10,512 nucleotides of DNA from an uncultured Selenomonadaceae bacterium (GCA_905236325.1 CAJOPJ010000077.1:1-10512), one strand, 5' to 3'. Positions 1 to 6,656 are shown, numbered from the stretch's first letter. Numbers and translations: made by a program. The notes: generated by a model not told the origin, from the sequence alone.

Positions 1-1635
1 AGTATGTTTGAATGGATGCAAGCCGTGCACGACTTCAAAACAAATGATGATATGTTCGATACCTGCCCGGACTGTCAAGGCAAAAGATTAAATCCTGCTG
101 CTTTGGCTGTTAAAGTCGGCGGAAAAAATATTGCTGAAGTTTGTGATTTTTCAGTTGCGAAGTGCGAAAAATTTTTTTCTGAACTTGAACTTAACGACAC
201 AGATAAAAAAATTTCTAAACAAGTCTTGAAGGAAATCAAATCGCGCCTAAAATTCCTGCAAGATGTCGGCTTAGAGTATTTAACTTTGTCAAGGAAATCT
301 GCAACTTTATCCGGCGGCGAATTTCAGCGCATCAGACTTGCAACGCAAATTGGCAGTGCTTTAACCGGCGTGCTTTATGTTCTTGATGAGCCGAGTATCG
401 GACTGCACCCGCACGACAATAAAAAACTCCTGCAAACATTGAAAAATTTGCGCGACTTGGGGAATACTTTGCTTGTTGTTGAACACGATGAAGAAACAAT
501 GCGCACGGCTGATATGATTTTGGATATTGGACGCGGCGCAGGCAAAAATGGCGGCGAAGTTATTGCACAAGGCACTGCCGCTGAAGTTGCTAAAATTGAA
601 AAATCCTTGACAGGCGACTACTTAAGCGGCAGAAAATTTATTCCAACTCCAAAACTGCGCAGAAGTTTTACACAGACTTTGGATTTTGAAAATTTAGCCG
701 TGCACAATTTAAAAAATATTTCTGTAAAAATTCCTGTCGGCGTTTTAACTTTGATAACCGGCGTTTCAGGTTCAGGAAAATCAACACTTGTGGAAGAAAT
801 TATCTTTCCAAGCATAAATAAAGACAAAAATTTGCTTGAGAAGTTCGGCTTAAATTCTGTAATTAAAATTGATCAAGATCCAATTGGCAGAAGTCCACGC
901 TCAAATGTTGTAACTTACACAAAAATTTTTGACAAAATTCGCCAACTTTTCGCACAGACTCAAGGTTCAAAAATGCGCGGCTTTACAGCAAGCAGATTTA
1001 GTTTTAATGTCAAAGGCGGCAGGTGCGAAACTTGCGGCGGCAATGGTGTATTAAAAATACCGATGAACTTTCTGCCTGATGTTTATGTAACTTGCGAGGT
1101 TTGTCACGGCGCACGGTTTAATTTTGAAACGCTGGAAGTCAATTACAAAGGCAAAAGCATTGCCGATGTTTTGTCAATGACTGTTGAGGAAGCGTTGGAC
1201 TTTTTTGCAAACATTCCTGCAATTCAGCGTATGTTGCAAGTTCTGCACGATGTCGGACTTGGTTACATTGAACTTGGACAACCTGCAAATACATTGAGCG
1301 GCGGCGAAAGTCAACGCGTAAAACTTGCCGCGCAACTTGCAAGACCAATTACAAAGCTAAAAAATATTTACTTAATGGACGAACCGACAACAGGCTTGCA
1401 CTTTGATGATGTAAAAAAATTGCTTGATGTTGTTCAGCGACTTGTTGACAGAGGCGACACAGTGATTATCATTGAACACAATCTTGATGTAATTAAATCT
1501 GCTGATTGGATTATTGATTTAGGTCCTGAAGGCGGCGATTTTGGCGGCGAAGTTGTTGCGGCAGGTACTCCTGAACAAGTCGCGCAAATAAAAAAATCCT
1601 ACACAGGTCAGGCTCTAAAGGAAATTGATATTTAA
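1..1635 (+). CDS. uvrA: UvrABC excinuclease subunit A, C-terminal part (5' end outside window)
   Basis: UvrA is the DNA-damage-recognition ATPase of nucleotide excision repair; it works as a dimer and loads UvrB at lesions. The reading frame is open from base 1 (AGT codon, then the Met at 4), so the gene starts outside the window; about 544 residues of a protein usually near 940 are visible. Numbering from the Met at base 4: CPDCQGKRL at 21-29; the first ABC signature LSGGEFQR at 102-109, with Walker B VLDEPSIGLHP at 126-136; the second Walker A GVSGSGKS at 253-260; a zinc finger with CETC at 341-344 and CEVC at 364-367; the second signature LSGGESQR at 431-438 and Walker B YLMDEPTTGLH at 456-466. 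Every motif expected in this half is intact. No hairpin terminator is seen after the stop, so read-through into rplU is possible. Identification is secure. Confidence 0.97.
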   Translation, partial: SMFEWMQAVHDFKTNDDMFDTCPDCQGKRLNPAALAVKVGGKNIAEVCDFSVAKCEKFFSELELNDTDKKISKQVLKEIKSRLKFLQDVGLEYLTLSRKSATLSGGEFQRIRLATQIGSALTGVLYVLDEPSIGLHPHDNKKLLQTLKNLRDLGNTLLVVEHDEETMRTADMILDIGRGAGKNGGEVIAQGTAAEVAKIEKSLTGDYLSGRKFIPTPKLRRSFTQTLDFENLAVHNLKNISVKIPVGVLTLITGVSGSGKSTLVEEIIFPSINKDKNLLEKFGLNSVIKIDQDPIGRSPRSNVVTYTKIFDKIRQLFAQTQGSKMRGFTASRFSFNVKGGRCETCGGNGVLKIPMNFLPDVYVTCEVCHGARFNFETLEVNYKGKSIADVLSMTVEEALDFFANIPAIQRMLQVLHDVGLGYIELGQPANTLSGGESQRVKLAAQLARPITKLKNIYLMDEPTTGLHFDDVKKLLDVVQRLVDRGDTVIIIEHNLDVIKSADWIIDLGPEGGDFGGEVVAAGTPEQVAQIKKSYTGQALKEIDI

Positions 1636-1642
1636 AATTTTG

Positions 1643-1669
1643 TTGACGATATTTTTTTTTTGTGATACT
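1643..1669 (+). promoter_or_regulatory. Probable sigma-A promoter of the rplU operon
   Basis: A TTGACG -35 element lies at 1643-1648. A GATACT -10 lies at 1664-1669, preceded by TG at 1661-1662, which gives an extended -10. The 15-base spacer is short, and the extended -10 may compensate. It sits just after the uvrA stop and would start RNA near 1676. This is consensus matching only; no start site is measured. Confidence 0.45.
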
Positions 1670-1675
1670 CTAACA

Positions 1676-1773
1676 GCCGTATTTCAACCGCACGATTGAG
1701 GTTTTTTAAATTGGAAAAAATTTTTTCTGTACCAAAAGTCGGCGAGTTCATCTTTCATGGAGGTGTTTTTTTA
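1676..1773 (+). promoter_or_regulatory. rplU 5' leader, possible ribosomal-protein autoregulatory (L21-type) leader
   Basis: About 100 bases of untranslated leader separate the probable promoter from the rplU start. It contains two mutually exclusive short stems (TCAA 1684-1687 with TTGA 1696-1699, or AACC 1686-1689 with GGTT 1700-1703), followed by a T run, and a 14-base AT palindrome at 1714-1727. Firmicutes rplU operons are known to have a structured L21 leader RNA for feedback control. Position and length fit that family, but I cannot confirm its conserved fold by eye. The leader ends in a strong ribosome binding site, GGAGG at 1759-1763. Confidence 0.35.
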
Positions 1774-2085
1774 ATGTATGCAATTATCAAAACCGGCGGC
1801 AAACAGTACAAGGTTGCTGAAGGCGATGAAGTCATTATTGAAAAATTGGAAGTTGCAGAAGGCGACAGTGTGACTTTTGAAGAAGTGCTTACTGTTGTTG
1901 ACGGCGACAATGTAAAAATCGGCACGCCAAAAGTCGAAGGCGCAAAAGTTACAGCGTCAGTTGTCAAACAAGGTAAAGGTCCGAAAATCCGCATTTTCAA
2001 ATTCAAACACAAGACAAATTATCGCCGTCGTCAAGGTCATCGTCAACCTTTCACAAAGGTAAAAATTGAAAAAATCGAGGATTAA
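1774..2085 (+). CDS. rplU: 50S ribosomal protein L21
   Basis: L21 is a large-subunit protein that binds 23S rRNA. The product is 103 residues, the normal family length, and opens with the typical MYAIIKTGGKQYKV. The conserved C-terminal basic part, KIRIFKFKHKTNYRRRQGHRQ, contacts rRNA. The ATG at 1774 is chosen over an in-frame TTG at 1696 because it has GGAGG at 1759-1763 ten bases upstream and gives the canonical N-terminus; the 26 extra upstream codons read like leader sequence. It is the first gene of the L21-Prp-L27 operon, and its stop lies 3 bases before the prp start, so translation is probably coupled. Confidence 0.97.
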   Translation: MYAIIKTGGKQYKVAEGDEVIIEKLEVAEGDSVTFEEVLTVVDGDNVKIGTPKVEGAKVTASVVKQGKGPKIRIFKFKHKTNYRRRQGHRQPFTKVKIEKIED

Positions 2086-2088
2086 TTT

Positions 2089-2409
2089 ATGATTCAGGCG
2101 GAGATTTACAAGCAAGCCGACGGCAAAATGATTGGCTTTTCAGTCAAAGGTCACGCCAACACTGCGCCGAAAGGTTATGACATTTATTGCGCAGGTGTTT
2201 CTGCACTTACTCAATCAGCCTTTATTTGCGTTCGCGACTATCTGAAACTTGATTTTAATTCAGACTTTGCAGACGGCAAGCTGATGATGAAACTAAAAAC
2301 GCCGGCAAACGACTTAACAGAGGCTGTTTTTCAAACTATGCTTACCGGTTTGCGCGAAATGGAAAAAATTGCTCCGAAAATCATAAAGCTTAAGTACACT
2401 AACTTTTGA
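2089..2409 (+). CDS. prp: Ribosomal-processing cysteine protease Prp
   Basis: Prp removes the N-terminal extension of L27 in Firmicutes and relatives; without the cleavage L27 blocks part of the ribosome's active region. The 106-residue product has the family layout: a GHA motif with the catalytic His at residue 22, then GYDIYCAGVSAL with the catalytic Cys at residue 34. This matches the known His22/Cys34 pair of the Staphylococcus aureus enzyme. GAGG at 2077-2080, inside the end of rplU, lies 8 bases before the ATG. The gene sits between rplU and rpmA, the conserved position that places the protease next to its substrate. The older label for this family was DUF464/YsxB-like. Identification is firm; activity is inferred from the motifs and from the substrate site in L27. 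Confidence 0.95.
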   Translation: MIQAEIYKQADGKMIGFSVKGHANTAPKGYDIYCAGVSALTQSAFICVRDYLKLDFNSDFADGKLMMKLKTPANDLTEAVFQTMLTGLREMEKIAPKIIKLKYTNF

Positions 2410-2424
2410 AATTGAGGTGTGATT

Positions 2425-2454
2425 ATGTTTAAATTTGAACTGCAGCGTTTTGCA
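2425..2454 (+). other. Predicted Prp-cleaved propeptide of L27
   Basis: Codons 1-10 encode MFKFELQRFA. In S. aureus L27 the equivalent extension ends in LQFFA and is cut after the alanine. Here the site reads LQRFA, with an Arg in place of the first Phe, and cleavage would expose HKKGVSS. The Prp gene immediately upstream supports the site being functional. The Arg substitution may be a lineage variant of the recognition sequence. Confidence 0.8.
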
Positions 2455-2715
2455 CATAAAAAAGGCGTTAGCTCAACAAAAAATGGTCGTGATAGCGCGT
2501 CAAAGCGTCTTGGCGTTAAAGAACACGCAGGCACTTTAGTTACTGCAGGTAGCATTTTGGTTCGTCAGCGCGGAACGCATTTTCACCCCGGCACAAATGT
2601 CGGGCGCGGCAAAGATGATACGCTTTTTGCTACTGTCGAAGGCAAAGTTGCTTTTGAGCGTCTTGGTCGTTATCGTCGCAAAATCAGCGTTTATCCTGTC
2701 GAAGTTCAGGCTTAA
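2425..2715 (+). CDS. rpmA: 50S ribosomal protein L27 precursor with cleavable N-terminal extension
   Basis: L27 is a large-subunit protein whose N-terminus reaches toward the peptidyl-transferase centre. The 96-residue product reads MFKFELQRFA followed by HKKGVSSTKNGRDS, then the conserved GSILVRQRGTHFHPGTNVGRGKDDTLFA block. The first ten residues are the Firmicutes-type extension, absent from L27 of, for example, E. coli. The ATG at 2425 is preferred to the in-frame GTG at 2419 because GAGG at 2414-2417 is 7 bases before the ATG and because the GTG overlaps the ribosome binding site. It is the last gene of the operon, and a strong terminator starts 11 bases after the stop. The usual partner obg is not found downstream. 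Confidence 0.97.
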   Translation: MFKFELQRFAHKKGVSSTKNGRDSASKRLGVKEHAGTLVTAGSILVRQRGTHFHPGTNVGRGKDDTLFATVEGKVAFERLGRYRRKISVYPVEVQA

Positions 2716-2726
2716 AAAAATTTTTT

Positions 2727-2751
2727 ACCTCCCAAGCGGAGGTTTTTTTTT
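2727..2751 (+). terminator. Rho-independent terminator of the rplU-prp-rpmA operon
   Basis: A perfect 6-bp stem, ACCTCC (2727-2732) with GGAGGT (2738-2743), encloses the loop CAAGC. It is followed by an unbroken T run to 2751. It lies 11 bases after the rpmA stop and is a textbook intrinsic terminator. Confidence 0.92.
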
Positions 2752-2777
2752 ACTAAAATTCTGCGCGAGGTGTTCTT

Positions 2778-4166
2778 ATGCAAAAACGCAAGAAATTTTT
2801 GTTTTTATTACCTGCGATAGTTTTATTAATTTTTATTGCGCTGGAAATTTTAAGTCATGGCGCGGCAGAAATTTTTAATCGCGTAATTCAAAACCAAGAT
2901 ATGTTGCGCGGAAAAATTTCTGTTGAAACTATCAAGGCAAATATTTTTGGCGAAGTTGAATTTACAAATTTTATCTGGCTTGATTCCGGCGGCGAAACAA
3001 TCATTGAAATTCCGGAAGGCAGCTTTAAAGTAAAAATTGTAGATATTGTTACAAAAAATTTTAAAGCTGACACAATCCAAGAATTGACTTTAAAAAATGC
3101 AAATGTTTCGCTAAATTTTGATGAAAATATGCAAGTCGATTTTATCAGACATTCCGGCGATTTCAAAAAAAACGAAACAGCAGTTGAAACAATCAGTCGC
3201 GAAAATTTAACTGAAGCAGAATTAAAAAAATTTGGCGAAATGCGCAGGAAATTTCAGCAACAAAAAATTGAAACCGGCTGGAAAAATTTTAATCTTGAAG
3301 GACGCAAAATAAAATTAAATTTGAAGTTGGAAAATTGTCGCGCAGAAATTTTTTATCGCGAAAGGCATTATTTGTTTGGCAGTGTTAATCTTGAAACAAA
3401 AATCGACACAACTAAGGAAATGACTTTAAAAGTACGCACGCGCAGTTTTGGCGGAACAATGATTGGTAAAGGCATGGAAGTTAATGGCAAAATTGATTTT
3501 AAGTCCGCAGAAATTCCGCAATGCAATTTAACTTTCTTGTTCAAGGAAGTCGATCCTTCGTCGCTTGGTATAGGAATGAACATTCACGACACAATGACGC
3601 TTTTAGCAAAATTTACCGGACCTGTAAATCAGCCTGTCGGCGACGGCAAAGTTACATTGGCAAAATTAAATATTCCCGGCATTTCATTTGAAAATGTCGA
3701 AGGCAAAATTCACTATGAGGACGCAGATTTGATTTTTACAGATGTTTTTGCAGAAGTTTATGGCGGAAATTTTTCGGCGCACGGCGATTATAATATCGAC
3801 ACCAGATTTTATAATATTTATGGCTACGGCGAAAAATTAAAAGCCGCAAAAGCCTTGCCGAATCAACACCTACATTGCGATGTTGATTTAGAAATTACAA
3901 TCAAGTGCGCCGGCAATGCAAAGAAAACTACAACTTTCGGACAATTTTATTCCGGCAGAGGACGCTACAGCATTTTATATTTTGATGATTTTTCCGGCAA
4001 ATTCAAAACAGACCACGACAGCATAAATTTTTATGATGTGACAATAAAAATTGGCGATTACAAAGTTTCAACTGACGCGCTTAGCATTGAGGACAAAAAA
4101 TTAACTTTCGCGCCGATAAATATTACAAATGAAAATGGACAACTTGTCGCAACTTATACGCGCTGA
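2778..4166 (+). CDS. AsmA/TamB-like inner-membrane-anchored envelope protein
   Basis: The protein has 462 residues. It starts with a basic MQKRKK stretch and one hydrophobic segment at about 7-24, which should act as a signal anchor and leave the rest outside the cytoplasm. The remainder is dominated by predicted beta strands with repeated short motifs typical of AsmA-type repeats, e.g. VTLAKLNIPGISFENVEG and a YGGNFSAHGDYN element in the second half. AsmA/TamB/YhdP proteins are long beta-groove proteins that carry phospholipid between membranes, or affect outer-membrane assembly, in diderm bacteria. This member is short and lacks any visible C-terminal TamB translocation domain. A lysine- and glutamate-rich linker lies near 130-180. 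GAGG at 2767-2770 is 7 bases before the ATG. The terminator just upstream leaves no room for a normal promoter in between. The family is inferred from architecture and motifs; the exact subgroup is unknown. Confidence 0.65.
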   Translation: MQKRKKFLFLLPAIVLLIFIALEILSHGAAEIFNRVIQNQDMLRGKISVETIKANIFGEVEFTNFIWLDSGGETIIEIPEGSFKVKIVDIVTKNFKADTIQELTLKNANVSLNFDENMQVDFIRHSGDFKKNETAVETISRENLTEAELKKFGEMRRKFQQQKIETGWKNFNLEGRKIKLNLKLENCRAEIFYRERHYLFGSVNLETKIDTTKEMTLKVRTRSFGGTMIGKGMEVNGKIDFKSAEIPQCNLTFLFKEVDPSSLGIGMNIHDTMTLLAKFTGPVNQPVGDGKVTLAKLNIPGISFENVEGKIHYEDADLIFTDVFAEVYGGNFSAHGDYNIDTRFYNIYGYGEKLKAAKALPNQHLHCDVDLEITIKCAGNAKKTTTFGQFYSGRGRYSILYFDDFSGKFKTDHDSINFYDVTIKIGDYKVSTDALSIEDKKLTFAPINITNENGQLVATYTR

Positions 4167-4261
4167 TTTTGTTTAGAAAAAAAATTCCGTGCAAAACTTG
4201 AAACAATCTTTGTCTGTAGAATATGTGACTTTGCTTGATAAATATTTCAGGTAATGCAGGA

Positions 4262-4287
4262 AAAAATTTTGACGCGTTGAAATTTTT
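4262..4287. repeat. 26-base near-perfect inverted repeat upstream of upp
   Basis: Thirteen bases on each side of the centre at 4274/4275 pair with only two G-T wobbles. The centre is ACGCGT and the outer arms are AAAAATTT and AAATTTTT. It lies in the 195-base gap between the AsmA-like gene and upp, about 95 bases after the first stop. It could be an operator, since it overlaps a candidate -35, or a terminator of the AsmA-like gene, since the right arm ends in five T. The sequence does not decide between these. Confidence 0.5.
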
Positions 4288-4305
4288 CAGGCGAAATGAT
4301 TGAAT
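4277..4305 (+). promoter_or_regulatory. Candidate promoter of the upp-murG-pseudopilin group
   Basis: TTGAAA at 4277-4282 and TTGAAT at 4300-4305 are separated by 17 bases. The -35 matches consensus in 5 of 6 positions and the -10 in 4 of 6. AT-rich DNA produces such matches by chance, and other weak pairs exist in the same gap. A promoter is expected here, because upp follows a 195-base gap on the same strand. Confidence 0.3.
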
Positions 4306-4361
4306 TGGACAGATATTTTTAAACTTGGAAATTTAAAATTTGTCTGAAAGGCGGTTATATA

Positions 4362-4994
4362 ATGTTAGAAAATGTACACGAACTTAAGCACCCAATCATA
4401 ACGCACAAATTAACGCAAATGCGCCGCAAAGAAACTTCAACAAAAGACTTTCGCGCATTGGCAGAAGAAATCGCAATGCTTATGACTTATGAAGTCGGCA
4501 AAAATTTTCCAACGCGTCAAATCGAAATTGAAACGCCAATTGCAAAAACAACTAAAGCAGTTATTGACGAAGAAAATTTTGTGGTAGTGCCAATCTTACG
4601 CGCAGGACTTGCAATGTCCGGCGGCGTGCTGAAAATTTTAACTGCGGCACGCGTCGGTCACATTGGACTTTATCGCAATGAACAGACGCACGAACCGATT
4701 GAATATTATTCCAAAATGCCGCCAAATTTGTCAGAAAAATTCTTGCTGGTAGTTGATCCAATGTTGGCAACGGGCGGAAGTTGCGCGGACGCGTTGCAAA
4801 TGTTGAAAGACAGAGGCGCAAAAAATATTATTTTGATGTGTATAGTTTCTGCGCCGCAAGGACTTAAAAAAGTTTCTCAATCGCATCCTGATGTTCCAAT
4901 TTACACAGCTGCGATTGACGAAGGCTTGAATGAAAATGCTTATATAGTTCCCGGACTAGGCGATGCAGGCGACAGAATTTTTGGTACTTTGTGA
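4362..4994 (+). CDS. upp: Uracil phosphoribosyltransferase
   Basis: This cytoplasmic pyrimidine-salvage enzyme converts uracil and PRPP to UMP and pyrophosphate. The 210-residue product has the family's normal length (about 208-210) and begins like its relatives with an HPIITHKLT block. PILRAGLAM lies at 77-85, and the PRPP-binding loop VDPMLATGGS at 131-140. The C-terminal uracil-binding segment YIVPGLGDAGDRIFGT is at 194-209. All are intact. AAAGGCGG at 4347-4354 is the ribosome binding site, 7 bases before the ATG. murG starts 10 bases after its stop, so the two are probably cotranscribed, although uracil salvage and cell-wall synthesis are not directly linked. In many Firmicutes upp instead neighbours glyA, rpiB or wecB; that arrangement is not seen downstream here. 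Confidence 0.97.
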   Translation: MLENVHELKHPIITHKLTQMRRKETSTKDFRALAEEIAMLMTYEVGKNFPTRQIEIETPIAKTTKAVIDEENFVVVPILRAGLAMSGGVLKILTAARVGHIGLYRNEQTHEPIEYYSKMPPNLSEKFLLVVDPMLATGGSCADALQMLKDRGAKNIILMCIVSAPQGLKKVSQSHPDVPIYTAAIDEGLNENAYIVPGLGDAGDRIFGTL

Positions 4995-5004
4995 GGTTGA
5001 GATT

Positions 5005-6111
5005 TTGAAAATAATTTTTTCCGGCGGCGGCACAGGCGGTCATATTTATCCTGCGCTGACGCTTTTAAATACTGTGCAAAAAAAATTTCCCGACGCTGAA
5101 TTTTTGTATGTCGGAACTAAACAAGGCTTGGAATCTGACATTGTGCCGAAAGCCGGAGTAAATTTTACTGCACTTGATTTGGAAGGCGGTTTTGAGCGTC
5201 ACTTCACGCTGAAAAATATTAAACGCGCCGCAAATGCAATCATGAGCGTTAAGCACGCAAAAAAAATTATCAATGACTTCAAGCCTGAGGTTGTTGTCGG
5301 AACCGGCGGTTATGTCTGCGGACCAATTTTATTGGCGGCTTCTTTGATGAAAATTCCAACGCTGATTCAAGAACAAAATGCCGTCGCAGGAATTACAAAT
5401 AAAATCCTGTCGAAATTTGTTACAAAAATTGCTGTCGGCAGTGAACTTGCGCTTAAAAATTTTCCTGAAGAAAAAACAATTTATACAGGCAATCCTATTC
5501 GCGACGAAGTTTTGCAAGCTAAAAAATCCGACGGCTTGGCAGAATTTAATTTTACTGCTGACTTGCCGATAGTTTTAATCAGCGGCGGAAGTCGTGGCGC
5601 ACGCAGTATCAATAACGCAATGGTTGAGGTTTTGGTTGAATGGCAAAAAAAATCTGCAGTGCAATTTCTGCATGTTACCGGCAAAGGCGAATTTGATTCA
5701 GTCCAAAAACAGCTGGCTGAAAAAAATTTCAACTTCGACGACGCAAAAATTAAAATCGTGCCTTACCTGTACAATATGCCTCAAGCTATGGCAATGGCTG
5801 ATTTGGCAATTTTTCGCGCAGGTGCAACAGGTTTAGCCGAACTTACTGCGCGTGGAATCCCTGCAATTTTAATACCATATCCTTTCGCGGCAGAAAATCA
5901 CCAAGAATACAACGCAAATGCACTGGTAAAAGTCGGCGCGGCAAAAATGATTTTGAACAAAGACTTGACTTCAGAAATTTTGTCGGCGCAGTTGAAAGAA
6001 GTTTTGGAAAATCCTGTCGCTTTGCAAAATATGTCAGCAGCAAGTTTAACGCTCGGCAAACCTAAAGCTGCTGAAGAAATTGCAGATTTAATTTTAGGCT
6101 TGGCAAAATGA
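5005..6111 (+). CDS. murG: UDP-N-acetylglucosamine-undecaprenyl-pyrophosphoryl-MurNAc-pentapeptide transferase MurG
   Basis: MurG adds GlcNAc to lipid I to make lipid II, the peptidoglycan precursor, on the inner face of the cytoplasmic membrane. From the TTG at 5005 the product is 368 residues, normal for the family. It has the N-terminal glycine-rich loop SGGGTGGHIYP at 6-16, GTGGYVCGP at 99-107, QEQNAVAGITN at 122-132, GGSRGA at 194-199, and the donor-site RAGATGLAEL at 271-280 with PYPFAAENHQEYNA at 291-304. The TTG start is chosen over an in-frame ATG at 4963: TGAGG at 4992-4996 lies 8 bases upstream, and the ATG would put 14 extra residues inside upp. murG usually sits in the division and cell-wall (dcw) cluster; here it follows upp and overlaps a pseudopilin gene. 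Confidence 0.96.
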   Translation: MKIIFSGGGTGGHIYPALTLLNTVQKKFPDAEFLYVGTKQGLESDIVPKAGVNFTALDLEGGFERHFTLKNIKRAANAIMSVKHAKKIINDFKPEVVVGTGGYVCGPILLAASLMKIPTLIQEQNAVAGITNKILSKFVTKIAVGSELALKNFPEEKTIYTGNPIRDEVLQAKKSDGLAEFNFTADLPIVLISGGSRGARSINNAMVEVLVEWQKKSAVQFLHVTGKGEFDSVQKQLAEKNFNFDDAKIKIVPYLYNMPQAMAMADLAIFRAGATGLAELTARGIPAILIPYPFAAENHQEYNANALVKVGAAKMILNKDLTSEILSAQLKEVLENPVALQNMSAASLTLGKPKAAEEIADLILGLAK

Positions 6112-6581
6112 ACTGCAAAGGCTTTGCTACGCTTGAAGTTATCTCGGTGCTGATTATAATTTCAATTTTAATTTTTATTGCCGTGCCGAAAATTTCAACA
6201 ATGTTCGACCAAGTTACGCTTGATTATGAACTGAAAACTTTAGCCACGCAAATTGAACTTACGCGCTCATTGAATCGTTCAGCAAGTATCAGACCGGAAA
6301 TTTTTTCTATTTCTGATTGTGGCAAAGTGATTCAACTTACAATCCGAACCGGAAAAAGCAATTATCAAATTCAGCAAAATGCAATAGATCTGCGCGAAGT
6401 ACACAATTTGTCAAAAGGCTTTTCAATTACAGCAAGCGATAGAAAATTATTGACTATCAGGTTCGATTCAGCCGGACAATATTTTGGCAATTCCGGCGTA
6501 ATAACTTTAAAATCGCCACTGCAGAATCAAGCGCAAATTATTTTTGACAGCGTCGGCAGGTGGCGTGGTGCGCGTGAATAA
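6108..6581 (+). CDS. Type IV pilin/type II secretion pseudopilin-like protein
   Basis: The 157-residue product begins MNCKG, then FATLEV and a hydrophobic segment at about 11-27. This is a class III prepilin signal: a short leader ending in Gly5, Phe at +1 and Glu at +5 (residue 10), normally cut and N-methylated by prepilin peptidase PilD/ComC. The remaining 120 residues are soluble and resemble minor pseudopilins of the GspH/FimT/ComG kind in size and layout, but I cannot assign one. The ATG overlaps the murG stop as ATGA, and no strong ribosome binding site is visible, so translation is probably coupled to murG. No prepilin peptidase, ATPase or other pilus gene is in the window, so it is either an orphan component or works with a machine encoded elsewhere. 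An intrinsic terminator overlaps its last codons. Confidence 0.8.
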   Translation: MNCKGFATLEVISVLIIISILIFIAVPKISTMFDQVTLDYELKTLATQIELTRSLNRSASIRPEIFSISDCGKVIQLTIRTGKSNYQIQQNAIDLREVHNLSKGFSITASDRKLLTIRFDSAGQYFGNSGVITLKSPLQNQAQIIFDSVGRWRGARE

Positions 6582-6596
6582 CGCGCTTATTTTTTT
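6570..6596 (+). terminator. Rho-independent terminator after the pseudopilin gene
   Basis: GCGCGT (6570-6575) and ACGCGC (6581-6586) form a perfect 6-bp GC-rich stem around the loop GAATA. It is followed by TTATTTTTTT. The TAA stop at 6579-6581 falls in the loop, so the hairpin is built from the final codons of the gene. It should end the upp-murG-pseudopilin transcript. Confidence 0.88.
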
Positions 6597-6656
6597 CTGT
6601 TCAGCAATATTTCAGCTACATTTGATAAAATAAAAAAAATAAAAAAATATCTTTCT

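Noticed and set aside
1714..1727. GAAAAAATTTTTTC palindrome as an operator
   Set aside because: Runs of A followed by T are frequent throughout this AT-rich window; without conservation it cannot be called a site, so it is noted only as part of the leader.
1696..1773. 26-codon N-terminal extension of rplU from an in-frame TTG
   Set aside because: It covers the leader and the ribosome binding site, and L21 starts canonically at the ATG at 1774.
2597..2878. Plus-strand reading frame spanning the end of rpmA and the start of the AsmA-like gene
   Set aside because: It crosses a strong terminator and overlaps two confidently identified genes in another frame; the product has no recognisable features.
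4963..5004. ATG at 4963 as the murG start
   Set aside because: It lies inside upp, adds 14 residues not found in MurG, and ignores the well-placed ribosome binding site before the TTG at 5005.
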